This document shows, piece by piece, positions 1-11,099 of a stretch of 64,000 nt of DNA. Both the position numbers and the translations under genes were made by a program. Source of the stretch: Anarhynchus alexandrinus (Eukaryota > Chordata > Aves > Charadriiformes > Charadriidae); assembly GCA_008711295.1 (NCBI GenBank), contig VUYV01000046.1, positions 5,330,948-5,394,947 of the forward strand, given 5' to 3'. Within the stretch, counting starts at the first letter, position 1. Every line of letters begins with the position of its first letter. The notes below the pieces were generated by a model that saw only the letters and a list, made by a program, of their open reading frames with translations, ran no database searches and was not told the origin of the DNA.

Positions 1-3000
1 ACTTAACAGATTCAGTGTTGTTCATGCACCAGGGATCTAATCTACCAATTAGAGGAGGAGCTATAGCTTAGAGCCCTTTCATCCCAATACAACTTGATGA
101 GCAACCCTTTCTAGACAAAAAAAGTGATCATTGGTCAACACTATAGTTTTTTTAAAGAAAGATTTTTAAAGAAATTCCTCGTTCCTTGAGATGTTTTGCT
201 GTCATGAGGAGAAAAGAAATCAAGAAGCCATATGAATTTCACATAAATTTGTTAAATAAAGAGAAAGGGTAATGGCTATTACTAGAGTAAAACAAGGGGT
301 TGTGCTCATACCAAGTTATAAAATATTGGAAAGATTATCTTGAATCTGAAGTGAGACTACACTGGAATCTAATTGCTAATGTCACTCTAGAAGAAACTAA
401 AGCTGTTCCAGAAGTGAATTCCCACTTGGGAAGTCTGTGGGAAGCTGGACTTCCCTGCCTCTCATCACAGCTAACAAAGCCTTGCAGAGAGGGAGTCTTC
501 TCAGGTAACGGGATAATGATAGGAGAGGGATCTGAAATTCCACTTCCTCCTCTGTCTAGTTCAAACCATGGACCTGACCTTTAAGCTGTAATTTCTTAGC
601 TAAAACTAAAGAACCACAAAAGCAGGGTGAAAATATGCCTAAGCTAAACATGGGAACCGTGGAACCATGTCAGGGGGGCCTGCACGTGTGACAGTACCTG
701 GTGTTGATGAGGAATGAAAGAGGCCATGGTAGTAAATGCACAACATCTCTCCCTCTCCCTCTTCTTTGGGCTGGCAATGATTACGCATGCAAAGTGGAGC
801 AATTCCCTCGGGAAGCTGGAGAGACCGAGGAGAGCCTGGCTGGTGGAGGGGCTTATAGACCAATCTCTTTGTGCTGTCGCTCTCTGCCATCTTCATTTTA
901 ATCATATGTTTTGTTTCTGCTGAAATTGGTACAGGCACCCCTTAAAAATGGCTCCATTGTGAGTGATTCTCGTGTTCCTGCCAAAAGTCATTTTAGTGGG
1001 AAACGCTGGAAAATCCTTTTGTTTGCTGGCAATCCCTCCTTGTGGAAGACCAGCTGCTCATTTCTGTTAACAGAGCAGGTCTTGATTCCTCAAGGGAAAT
1101 ACACTGTATGGAAAAAGCCTGCCCAGATGCAAGTGCAAAAGCATAGGAAAGCCTAAGGGGAAGAAGACAAAGATTGAAGAAGTAGAGTGGCTGCAAGAGT
1201 GTCTGGCTTTGCTTAGGGGATGATTCATGACCTCATGACAGCAGGTGCAGCAACACTTCCTCTTGTTAAGAACATTTCTGGCCATGCTGGGCCCCATCAC
1301 ATCAACCTGTGCTGATTCTTTGGGCTTTTGATATTTCTCCTCCAAGTTAGGAGTTTCTGACTGACACCCAATTTGCCCATTTCTCTAGAAGGGGCCGTGG
1401 GAAATGCAGCTGGACAGACTGACCTCATGGGGAGAGACAGAGATGGTTGATGCTATCTGTCAGGAAATCGGTCAGTAATACACAAAACTGTGAGTGCTGC
1501 AGACTTACTGGCAGAAGTTTTAGGTACAGGCATCATACAGGCACCAATAAGCCTATGACACCTAATGAGGTGATTTTCTCACCAGGGGCTACTTCATACC
1601 TTTTTGTGTAGTGTCTGTATTCCTGTCTGCTCTTCACTTTCCTCTTCCCTCCCCTCTCTTTAGTCAAAATAACCAGAATTAATTTCTTTACTTTAATGTA
1701 GATGTTACTTGTCTTGGGGAAAACCTATTTCATCTGTCGCGGTAATGAGCCCTCCGTTAAGAGCTATGGTATTTTTAGGAGTTGCTTGCATATGTAATCA
1801 TGCCTTGCATTGCCAGGTATTTTATAGCGCACCAGATTTTCCGACGTTGTCAGACTGTCTTTATTTCTTTCCTGACGAATAGGCATATATCTCATTCCCA
1901 GCGATGATAAGCTTAGCTGCAGGAGCTACAAGAGTGGAAATCGGAGACCAAACATGGCTTTTTTGGTACCAGCGATCCTATTCTGTTAATGCTGGTAGGG
2001 AGGCTCTAGACTTACGCAGGGGAATTTGAAGATTTTTAGATTCCTGGGAATCCAAAAGGTGTCCCAGACAGTGGCAGCAGCTACCCTACACTTAACTCGG
2101 TGAATGCTGGACTGCTTTGTTTCTTAGGGGAATTAGCTGAATGAATAAATAGTTGTCTGCCCCTATGAAAATGAAGTCTAATATGCAATTAAAATGAAAG
2201 ATTTTCCTTCTGGGGGTGTGGGGAGCTGTTAGATAAAATTATAGGAGGACCAGATGCGAAAAGTACTGTTGTTTCACATATTTAAAAATGAGGATAATTA
2301 AAAGAAGTGAAACATATAGAGTCTGTCTTTAAAGTGGAATGCATTTTTAAGCCCCCATGCTAGTATCTGTATCGTTAGGGAGAATGTAAGGACTAGTTAC
2401 GGTATGTGGCAGATAGAAGACTAATTACAGAACACACACTTGGTTTTCCTTAATATAATAATGAGAGTTCATTAAACAGCGGCAGGGAACAGCAAGATCA
2501 GGGCTGCAATCTTCTTATTATTTATTTCTATTACAGTACTGCATGTAGGAATCAAATGAAATGGGAACCCCTATGGTGCTAGGTGCTGCACAAGCACAAA
2601 TTAGGCGATTGACTCCTGCAGTTTAAACGCCGCTCTCTGTAGCCATTTCCTGTGGGGAACAGAGTCCGGACCTGACCGTGTTGAAGCAAATAATTTTTTC
2701 ACTTGAACTTGTGGGAATTAATTTTCCACTAAGTATGTCAAAGGTTTGCCCAGTTGAGCACTAGCAGAGGGATCATCCAGGGCTGAGGATGTACATGAAA
2801 GGGCAGAAGTGGAAGTAGCACTGGGTGAGCAGGACAGTAGCACAGGCATATAAATTGAACTATTCATAATACCTGGGTGAAGAGGTTGGATTATTGCAAG
2901 AACTGCTTATTTCAGAAGAAAAAGGGGAAATAGATAAATTCAAATTTCCTGGAGCTTCCTATGTATCCCAGCGACTATGAAATGCCCAGCACAGTGTCTG

Positions 3001-6000
3001 CACGGTGTAATCAGTTCCTAATCCTCTCCCATTTGTAGGAATAGGATTTATTTGGCTTCCTGGAAAAGAAAGGGATTCAAATGAAATGAACGATAGACCA
3101 GCCAAATCCCAAGTGTTGGGCAGGAGACTCACATGATTTTTCCCCAGCTCTGTCCTCTGCCTTGGCAGTACAATGCCACGTTCTCCCTGCTCTGCTGAAA
3201 GCCCCACAGCAGTCTGGCTGGTTGAGACAGATCAGAGGAGTCCCACTGGTTAACGCATATTCCCAGCTGCACCCATGTGCCGTAATCCTTCTACTGTCAC
3301 CTGCTAAATGAGCCAACACATAGAGTCTCACCTGTGGGGTCAGAAAAATATCAAGAAGTTTGTCTACAACTGAGACATCTGTCAAGGGGGAAAAAAAGAT
3401 TGATGTGGACAGTATTTCCTTCCACTAAAATGTCTTATGTCTTTTGTAATCTTACTGATTTGCACCCTATGATGTAGATAACCTGGAATAAAAAGGAAGA
3501 AAAGAAATCAAGACACATTTAGGTCATTTTTGTCACCAGTATTTTGTTCCTCCCAATGAACACTTGCAGCATTTGTTACGTAAGCATTTTGCTCATATAA
3601 GAGTCTTCATTATCAGAAAAGATCAACCAGCTCAGGATCCTCTTCCCAATAGTTACCTGAACTGGATGCAGAGAAAGAGACTGAGAATAGGATAACCGTA
3701 TCCTGATATTTTCCCAGGATACTTTCCCAGTTGCCTGAGACTTCTGGCTTAGAAATTTCTGGAGGTAAAGGTGCCTTCTGGATTCTTTTCTTTGTAATGG
3801 CCATCTGGTTTCTCCTCCACTAAAGTCTAGTTAAGTTTTGAAATCCTGTATCGGCTTCTATCTACAATCGCCTATAAACATGGTGTATAATGAATTATCT
3901 TTTTTTTTTTAACTGGTACTTGCTATTTTTATATATATTCCTTCTATTTGGTTGGAAAAGATATCTGGCAGTTGTCCACCCTTTCACTGTCTTCATGCTA
4001 CTCATGACATCAGAAACCTTTTTCATATCAGTTGTTTCATTTCCAGACAAAGAAATGAAGCAGTTCCTCAAATGGAGAATATAACTGTACTTTGGCAGAT
4101 ATAACCCTATACTGGAATGAACCATGTTTGTTGGGGATGTTATAGATTTCCTTTGGCAGTAATTGGAGTGTATACATAATTGTTTTTACTTTGAAAAATT
4201 TGTCTGCAATGATCAATTCCTTTGGTCAGGAACCAATATTGGCTTTCCAAAAGTCTTGAGTTATAGCGTTGCCTGAAGATGCAGTGCTGTTTGGTGGAAA
4301 TGATTCAGTTGCCGAAACGTAGTTGTCTAGTATGAGAAGTTCTAGGTTATCCGAGATAACTACATAGGGTAGCAGAAGTGAGATGGGGTCTGAAGGGGAC
4401 CTAAACTTTCTGGAACCTGACCTGGACTTTCTCAGGGGCAGATCAGATAACCTAGGACATGTCAGGTCATATTTACTGCCTCCTTTTAGCCAAGCGATTC
4501 TTCTCTACGGCACTGAAAGTTAACCCTTCTTTATGAAGGTACCCACGTAAGAATTATGTGCTGGCTTTCAGGTATTTCAGTTCAAGAAAGTTATGGCCAT
4601 GATTTTCACTTACACACAATGGTAACTTTTATCCTAATCTATATGAATAAAAAGGGAGCTCCAGCTGTGTTGTAAGCAACTGTTTAATGAATCCACATTT
4701 GGTAAGCATTACTGTCGCTTCTCTGGATATTCTTGTGTGGCTTTATTTGTATGTTCTAATTAAAAGAACTTAGAAGCTCTTGTATGTCTTCTTTATTTAT
4801 GCTTTTTTTAATTAGAAAATTCAATAGTTAAGAATTGGGGCATGTGAAGATACAGCCATTTCATCTCCTGCTGTGATCTTGTTATATGTTCCAAATTAAT
4901 TGGTATCAAACCAAGTTAGAACTTGGATAAAAATGCCTTTAGGGATTAATCCTGGGTGTATTCGCAGGTCAAGTTGATGATTTAATGTGTGTCAGCTGTA
5001 CAAGATCGCTGAGTCTTGCATTTATTCTTGTCATGTGGTGCCAGGCATCCTTGTTCTGGAGATAAACAATCACTAAAGATCCTGTGATGCGTTTCCCAAA
5101 AGAAAGGGTCCAGTCCATTTCCAAAGGCCTTGTAACCTCCAGGGTTACAATCACACCTGTGTCAGTGGGGCACGCTCTCATTCTTCACTTACAAGGCCAA
5201 ATCCTCTGGGGCCAAAGGAACTGTTCCAGCCGAAGTGGACACACAACCAAACAGTTTATTTGGGTTCTACAGATCACTTCACAGGGGCCATACGCAACTC
5301 CCTATAAACAAATAATAATAATAAAAAGCTGCTTTTAAAAAGCACACATATGATGTCATTTTCTTACAGAAGAGACTGTGCCCCATTGTTGTGGTTGTAG
5401 AAATGAGAAGATGCTTACAGCAGTGATTTGGACACTTTTATTTTTCTGTTGCCATGGATGAGTGAACCTTATGAACAGGTGTCTCAGCTGCTACTGTTTA
5501 AGTGGAAAGAACAAAGATGTGGACAAAAGACTTGGCTGGTTGAGTACCCATTTACTCCAGGAAGAGTAAAGAGGGGCAAAGGGCTGGGGGCTCCCACAGG
5601 TTCCCAGCCTTTTCAGTTTTTCAATCTCTTCCTTCACTTACAGCCTGTGAAAAGGAAACACACTGATAACTATCATGAAAGACAGCATAACTTCACAGCG
5701 GTTTTCCTATGGAGAGCTGAAATGAAATTTTTCACCTTTTCTCTTGTGCTGCCTCTGAAAACAAGAACAAAAGACCCGTTGTTTTTGGTGAAGCCAAGAT
5801 TTTCACCTGCATCCTCCTGACAGTGATTCTGTGTGGCACAAATAAGAAGTTATGCAAGAAGAATGCCTTGATACTATGCTATTTATATATATGCAATGCA
5901 AAATGAATAAGAAGCTATATATAGATTATTATAACATGTCATCACTTTAGAATTGATAGAAGTAAATTACACCCTCGCTCACAGACACAATGTAGAGGCA

Positions 6001-6070
6001 AAAGTTTGAACATGCAAAAAAAGTGGGTTTCCCATTTTCCTATAAGGAGAGGAGGCTTGGAGTAAAGACC
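1..6070. other. Non-coding stretch, no gene recognised
   Basis: AT-rich sequence without a recognisable exon, RNA gene or recent transposon. The longest open frame, 130 codons at 5428-5820 on the plus strand, has no domain, no biased composition and no splice context, so I treat it as chance. Simple runs are a T tract near 3900-3910 and an (AAT)n run at 5310-5325. A degraded amniote repeat at 2516-2622 is listed separately. Confidence 0.6.
2516..2622 (+). repeat. Ancient amniote interspersed repeat fragment
   Basis: The order TTATTTCTATTACAGTA, then CCCCTATGGTGCTAGGTGCT, then GCACAAGCACA matches the layout of an old dispersed repeat common in turtles, crocodilians and birds, whose usual form has 'ATTGTGCTAGGCGCTGTACAAACACA'-like spacing. 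The copy is heavily diverged. I cannot name the family with certainty. Assignment rests on memory of the consensus. Confidence 0.4.
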
Positions 6071-6150
6071 ATGGAGGCAGGGGGGGTGGAACTAGAACTA
6101 GATGATCTTTAAGGTCCCTTCCAACCTAAACCATTCTATGATTCTATGAT
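6071..6150 (+). mobile_element. CR1 LINE 3' end fragment
   Basis: About 80 bases of CR1 3' UTR. A G-rich run is followed by the typical block GGAACTAGAACTAGATGATC, then AAGGTCCCTTCCAACC, ending in two direct repeats ATTCTATG/ATTCTATGAT at 6133-6150, the terminal repeats CR1 uses instead of poly-A. It is 5'-truncated, as most CR1 copies are. A duplicated 'actaga' in the body is a small private insertion. Confidence 0.93.
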
Positions 6151-9100
6151 AAATCTTGCATCATGATTAGTACTGCTGTATCTGTTATAGAGCAGTGTAT
6201 TTTTGCGGAGGAGAACTTGATTGCAAATATTATTTACTGTCAGATCCTTTTCCCTTGTATAATTCTGCTCAGCATATTCTTCTGAGTTCTGCCTTGGGTC
6301 AGCTCTTCATGGCATTAAATGCGCAGTAAATCCAAGTAACCTCTCCCTGCTGTCATGCAAATACCTGTGAAAATGACAACTGAAATTTATCAAAAATGCA
6401 TGGTCAGGTTCTCAGCTATATCACACCACCAGTTTGCACCAGCTAAGAATCTGACCCTAGCACTGGGTTTGTTTTTTTTTTCATCACCTAGATTTGATTA
6501 GAAATCATTTTCTTAAAGCCTCTGTAAACATGTGTTCTTTAATTCTATTTTGAATTCTCAGTGGAAGAAGAATGTGTCTAATTTACCCCTGCAGAACATG
6601 GCTAGAAGAATGCTCTTCAGTGCTGAAACACTTTATAGAGCATCTTTAAAACACTTTATGGAGACACTAATGGAATTTTCCTCCTTTCTACCCAGCATTC
6701 CTGTTTCTAAAACTTCAAAAATATACCAGCAAGCATAATGCAGAACATGAATTGCTTAAATTCAGGCATCTTTCCTCTCCTTCCCTTCCCCCATGTAAAG
6801 CAATTTTCTTTTTAAATGTTTCAAATTTTGCAGCTGTGCTACTGTAACAGGATGTTCTTAGCTATGGGAAACATATGAGCATCTGTATGCTTTCTGACTC
6901 AAATTGTTTTAATTCAATTTTCGTGTACACTTGACGTGATGAATTCAAGTCATGTAACTATTGAATAAGCATTGGGGAAGATGGATTGAGATGGGGAAAA
7001 GTAATGTGTCATCAAATGACACGTTTTCTTCCACCCTATCTCAAAGTCAAGGACACAAAAGAAAGGGGATGAATTAGTTTGAACGAATATACTTAGAGAC
7101 TCGTATTCCGGTATCTATTGCCTTGCTCCCTGTTTGAATTCAGGCTGTCAAGGAAGCATTTGGGTACTGAACTGAAGATTTACAGGGAAGAGGTAGCAGC
7201 ACTAGGGAAGAGGTATGAAAAATGGAGCTCTTGGTGACCTCTCTGTAATGTTTTATACTCGTTGGAGTTGCCAGTGTTGCATCTGTCCAGGTTTCCTTTG
7301 AGACTATTACAAATGAAGGACGATTCCGCAATGAGAATGCTTTCCCCAGCCAGGGCAGTCCTGCAGCCTGTTCCTTTTTCTCCCAGAAAATTTCCATGTG
7401 ATCTTGGGCTAACCACACAGCAGGGCTTGAGGCACGGTCACAGGAGAGGTGGGGTGGGAATTAGTGCAGCCTAATGAGTGCTGCGATGGCCTGGTGATGG
7501 CTGGTTGTGCTTGCGCTTTTGGCTGCCCCCAGCATGAACATGTCAGCTCCAGCCCCCAGGAAGCGGTGGGTAGAAGCAAAGTGCGTGTTTTGTGCACTGT
7601 CACCACTGAGCAGTCATCTGTGATGCTGTGGTAAACAATAGCTGTGAATAATACGACAGTACAGATTATAACACACTGTCAAAATAGTTATCCATTGGTT
7701 TTAGAATGAAACTGACAGAAATACAGTTGAATTCATCCTGATTTATTAATGACTCAACAGCACACTTCAGTTCCAGTAAGTGAGGAGGTAGACAACCAAA
7801 TACTTCATCCTTTGAGGGACTGGGGTCTAAATTCTGGTTCAAGGAAGAGCCCGGTTATTTAATATTCCTCTTTAGTACCTAGTGCTGCTATAAATCCTTC
7901 CTGTGTTGGTTAGTTAAATAGTATTTTATATTCCTGATATATTGATCAAGAGACTAAATTAAATAGCTTCTGTTAGATTAGCATTTTCTTCTGGGAGCAG
8001 TTGAACGGTGAAGGTTGCATGACCTCTTCTGGAGATCTTGGGGACCCCCCATTGGTCTGCAAATGTAGGCTTGGGCTTGTGATGGATATGCAGTGAATGG
8101 ACGAGCCTGCCATGGATGCCTCAAAGGCAAAATTTATGTGGAAAAGCTTCATAAGAGGGACAACATGGTAGGGTAAGAGCATGAATCTGCACACAGTTTC
8201 TGCTTTCAGAGGGTTCAGGAAATCAGTCATGATATAGTAGAGAACTACTGACTGATGGTAATGGATGACCACTGTCAAGAAACATCATCTCTCAACAGCT
8301 TTTTCCTCTATGAATTGCACTGATTGCCTTTCTGAATATGATGAGGCTTCATCTGTGTTTTGCAAAATGCTTTGCACTCCTTCTCTGAGATGTATTAAAT
8401 GCCTGATATTTGCAGGACATACTGCTGCTTAGTGAAGATTTGTGCTTTTGCTAGCAACAGCTTTCACCCATGGCCTCTATTCACCACCAGCAGAAGTGGC
8501 CTGATTCGAATGTGTGCTTGGCTCAGATCATGCTTTCCCAGTGATTTTTTTCTGTACCAGGTCCAGCGATTGTTTTGAGCGAGACTCCTCATGCCCTTCT
8601 GAATCTGTTGGGCTTTTTGTTTTGTTCTGTTTTGTTTTATTAGCAGTGACTGACGGGAGTTTTGAACAAAGCTGTTCACAGCAAACATGTCAAGTTTTCC
8701 TTTGCCAGCTGCTGTTCCTCAACGTGCAGCCTGGAGACATTGTTGGGAAAGCACCTCTGATGAGATACACGTGTACGTGCAAACAATATCCAGCTAAAGA
8801 GGTGCCCCCAAACAGAGCCTTTCAATGTAGCTTTCAAGAAACTTATTTTAATGCACGTGAACTAGGGTATTACTGGAACTGAACATGTCACAAATTTCCC
8901 CTCCCTTTATCTATACATCAAGCCACGTCTCATAAGCAAAATTTATCACTCCTTATAGTTCTTTTAAAGATATTTCCGTAGGTAAAGCCAAAACAACTTG
9001 TTCCCTGTACCAAACTAATTGTTGTTCTTTTAAAAAAAGATAAAAATCTCAGTATATCTTGTGTACTAAGCAGATAATCAAAGCTGATATAAGCAAAGCT

Positions 9101-9167
9101 GATTTTTGTCCAGAAAAGATACAGAAGAAGATTGCAGCCTTGTAACAGTGAAAAACAAGTTCTGACC

Positions 9168-9183
9168 AAAAAAAAAAAAAAAA
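9168..9183. repeat. Poly-A run
   Basis: Sixteen consecutive A residues. There is no LINE or processed-gene body directly upstream on the plus strand that I can recognise, so it is a plain homopolymer rather than a demonstrable retrotransposon tail. Confidence 0.9.
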
Positions 9184-9881
9184 GGCTGAGATCTCCAAAG
9201 GGGAATCAGGCTTTTAGATATACACTGTATTCAATGGACATGTATCTGAGTCTTTGAGGTGGCCTTGGAAATTTCATCCTCAAAATGCATGCTGCACCTC
9301 TTACCTTTTTACGCAGCAGGCTCTTTTCCAGGGAGAGCCATGTCTCAGGTACTGCATGTTGCTGAATATTTGACGAGTATGTAAGGACAGGAGAAAACAG
9401 ATATAAATCATTGCAAAGGAAGAGACCACACTAGAAGTATGATGCTTTTGTAGCCAATGATGTGGTCACACACTTTGTGACCTGCTTTGCCTTAAACCAC
9501 AACCCTTGCCCCTTGGCAACTCTTTGTGCCTTGCGTCTAAGGTAAGGATGGAGAATGTCTCTCTGAGCACAAATTATTATACAGCAGAGAGTTCTTCTAG
9601 AAGTTCACTATTAAGATGAAAATCCATAGGCAAGAGGGCTTTGTTAGGTCCTTAAAATTTTAATTATCTGCTAAGTAAAAAAAATAGGGACAAAACACAC
9701 TTGAGGAGAGCTTGCATTAGTTGAAAGCCATGTCTTGTCAAGTCAAAATGACTAAAACTTTTTATTATTATTATTTTTTTCCCAACAACTGGAAGGTAAA
9801 GACTGAAAAATGTCATGAACTCATCCAGGAAAACCTTACACTCTGCAAAAGCTTTATTTAACAGCTTGTGAAATGATAACT

Positions 9882-9896
9882 TCTCTCTCTCTCTCT
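9882..9896. repeat. (TC)n microsatellite
   Basis: About seven uninterrupted TC units; short and probably polymorphic. Confidence 0.9.
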
Positions 9897-10079
9897 GGGT
9901 TTGTTATGCCATCAGATACCTTTCTATACCTCCCATGATGGAGTCAGCATCTCTTACATAGGGTAGTGCTTTTGTCAAGATAAAATATATGATACTTTAG
10001 CAGCACCATTGTGCTCTAAGGAAGTTTGTTACACTGTCATGGATTCTCCCCACCACACACTGCTTTAGCAGTAGCTAAA

Positions 10080-10094
10080 GCAGCAGCAGCAGCA
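10080..10094. repeat. (CAG)n microsatellite
   Basis: Five GCA/CAG units. They do not lie in a supported coding frame, so this is a short trinucleotide run only. Confidence 0.85.
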
Positions 10095-10165
10095 ACTATA
10101 ATGGTTGAATTTGCTGCTGTGGGGGAAACTGCTCAAGCATACGGCTGGGCTTGCCTCATTGCTGA

Positions 10166-10222
10166 GGAAAGAGTCATAGAATCATAGAATGGTTTAGGTT
10201 GGAAAGGACCTGGAAGATCTTC
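10166..10222 (-). mobile_element. Short antisense CR1 3' end, left edge of compound locus copy A
   Basis: Antisense CR1 terminal repeats (tcATAGAATcATAGAATGG from 10174) lead into GGTTTAGGTTGGAAAGGACC, then stop after about 45 bases at AGATCTTC. The block 10166-10211 is identical to 10462-10507, and that identity includes eight bases (GGAAAGAG) that are not CR1 3' terminal sequence. The fragment therefore looks like a duplicated piece of the neighbouring insertion junction, not an independent insertion. Confidence 0.85.
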
Positions 10223-10223
10223 A

Positions 10224-10245
10224 TTTTTGGATCATCATCCAAAAA
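10224..10245. repeat. 9-bp perfect hairpin at a repeat junction
   Basis: TTTTTGGAT, four-base loop CATC, then ATCCAAAAA. It sits exactly between the antisense CR1 tail (ending about 10222) and the sense CR1 fragment (starting about 10246), a position typical of template-switch or fold-back breakpoints. Confidence 0.85.
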
Positions 10246-10470
10246 AAAGGACCTGGAAGTTCTGGTGGGCATTAGGCTAAGCAAGCATCAGCAGTGTACC
10301 CTGGCAGGAGGGAAGGTTTGCAGCATACAGGGCTGTGTTAACAGAAGCATAGCAGGTAGATCAAAAGAAAGTATTATTCCCCTTTACCTGGCACTCGTTA
10401 GATCTTGTCTATTGTACTGTGTCAATTGTCTGGGTTTGGGACCCAGTACAAGAAAGATTCTGGAAAGAGT
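10246..10470 (+). mobile_element. Old sense CR1 fragment (RT C-terminal coding), copy A
   Basis: Translation on the plus strand from 10250 gives a CR1 ORF2 C-terminal segment: DLEVLVGIRLS, then QQCTLAGGK, SIAGRSKESIIPLYLALVRS, and a final KILERV. CR1 family proteins carry DLGVLVDE..., QQCALAAQKA, and [15 protein letters not shown] at the same spacing. The fragment ends abruptly at 10466-10472 (AGAGTCA), where an antisense CR1 begins. Bases 10249-10603 match 32472-32826 with four substitutions and no indel, so the sense fragment and its interrupting insertion were copied together. Confidence 0.9.
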
Positions 10471-11099
10471 CATAGAATCATAGAATGGTTTAGGTTGGAA
10501 AGGACCTTGAAGATCATCGAGTTCCAACCCCCCTGCCATAGGCAGGGACACCTACCACTGGACCAGGCTGCCCAAGGCCACGTCCAGCCTGGCCTTGAAC
10601 ACCTCCAGGGATGGGGCCTCAACAGCCTCTCTGGGCAACCTGTTCCAGTGCCTCACCACCCTCAAAGTGAAAAACTTCTTCCTAATGTTCAATCTAAACC
10701 TGCCCTCTTCCAGTTCGAAGCCATTCCCCCTCGTCCTATCGCTACATGCCCTAGTAAAAAGTCCTTCCCCAGCTCTCCTGTAGGCCCCCTTTAGGTACTA
10801 GAAGGCTGCAATAAGATCTCCCCGGAGCCTTCTCTTCTCCAGGCTGAACAGCCCCAACTCTTTCAGCCTCTCCTCATAGGAGAGGTGCTCCAGCCCTCGG
10901 ATCATCCTCATGGCTCTCCTCTGGCCACACGCCAGCAGGTCCATGTCCTTCTTCTGTTGGGGCCTCCAGAGCTGGATGCAGTACTGCAGGTGGGGTCTCA
11001 CGAGAGTGGAGTAGAGGGGCAGAATCACCTCCCTCGCCCTGCTGGCCACAATTCTTTTGATGCAGCCCAGGGTGCAGTTGCCCTTCTGGGCTGTGAGCG
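10471..11099 (-). mobile_element. Antisense CR1 LINE, 3' UTR and RT C-terminus, copy A
   Basis: Reading from the minus strand, this is the 3' part of a CR1. The terminal 8-bp repeats lie at 10471-10487. The 3' UTR hairpin region CCTGCCATAGGCAGG is near 10533-10548. The coding remnant has [30 protein letters not shown] and [14 protein letters not shown] in the frame open from 11049 down to 10798, with further remnants of KNFFT...HWNRLP type beyond a frameshift. The match to CR1 stops sharply at about 11099, after 'gctgtgagcg', where unique sequence begins. No target-site duplication is present at that right edge, unlike the related locus at 32.7-34.0 kb. This copy therefore seems to have lost its right part. 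Confidence 0.93.

Larger units (their letters stand above)
6151..10165. other. Non-coding stretch with scattered simple repeats
   Basis: No exon or recognisable transposon seen. Low-complexity tracts are a TTTTG-type run at 8614-8639, a 16-base A run at 9168-9183, a TTA/T run at 9760-9780, (TC)n at 9882-9896 and (CAG)n at 10080-10094. Open frames here (for example 122 codons at 8514-8882) show no domain and overlap frames on the other strand. Confidence 0.6.

Noticed and set aside
5428..5820. 130-codon plus-strand open frame
   Set aside because: No domain, no codon-like composition, no splice or promoter context; length is within chance for this base composition.
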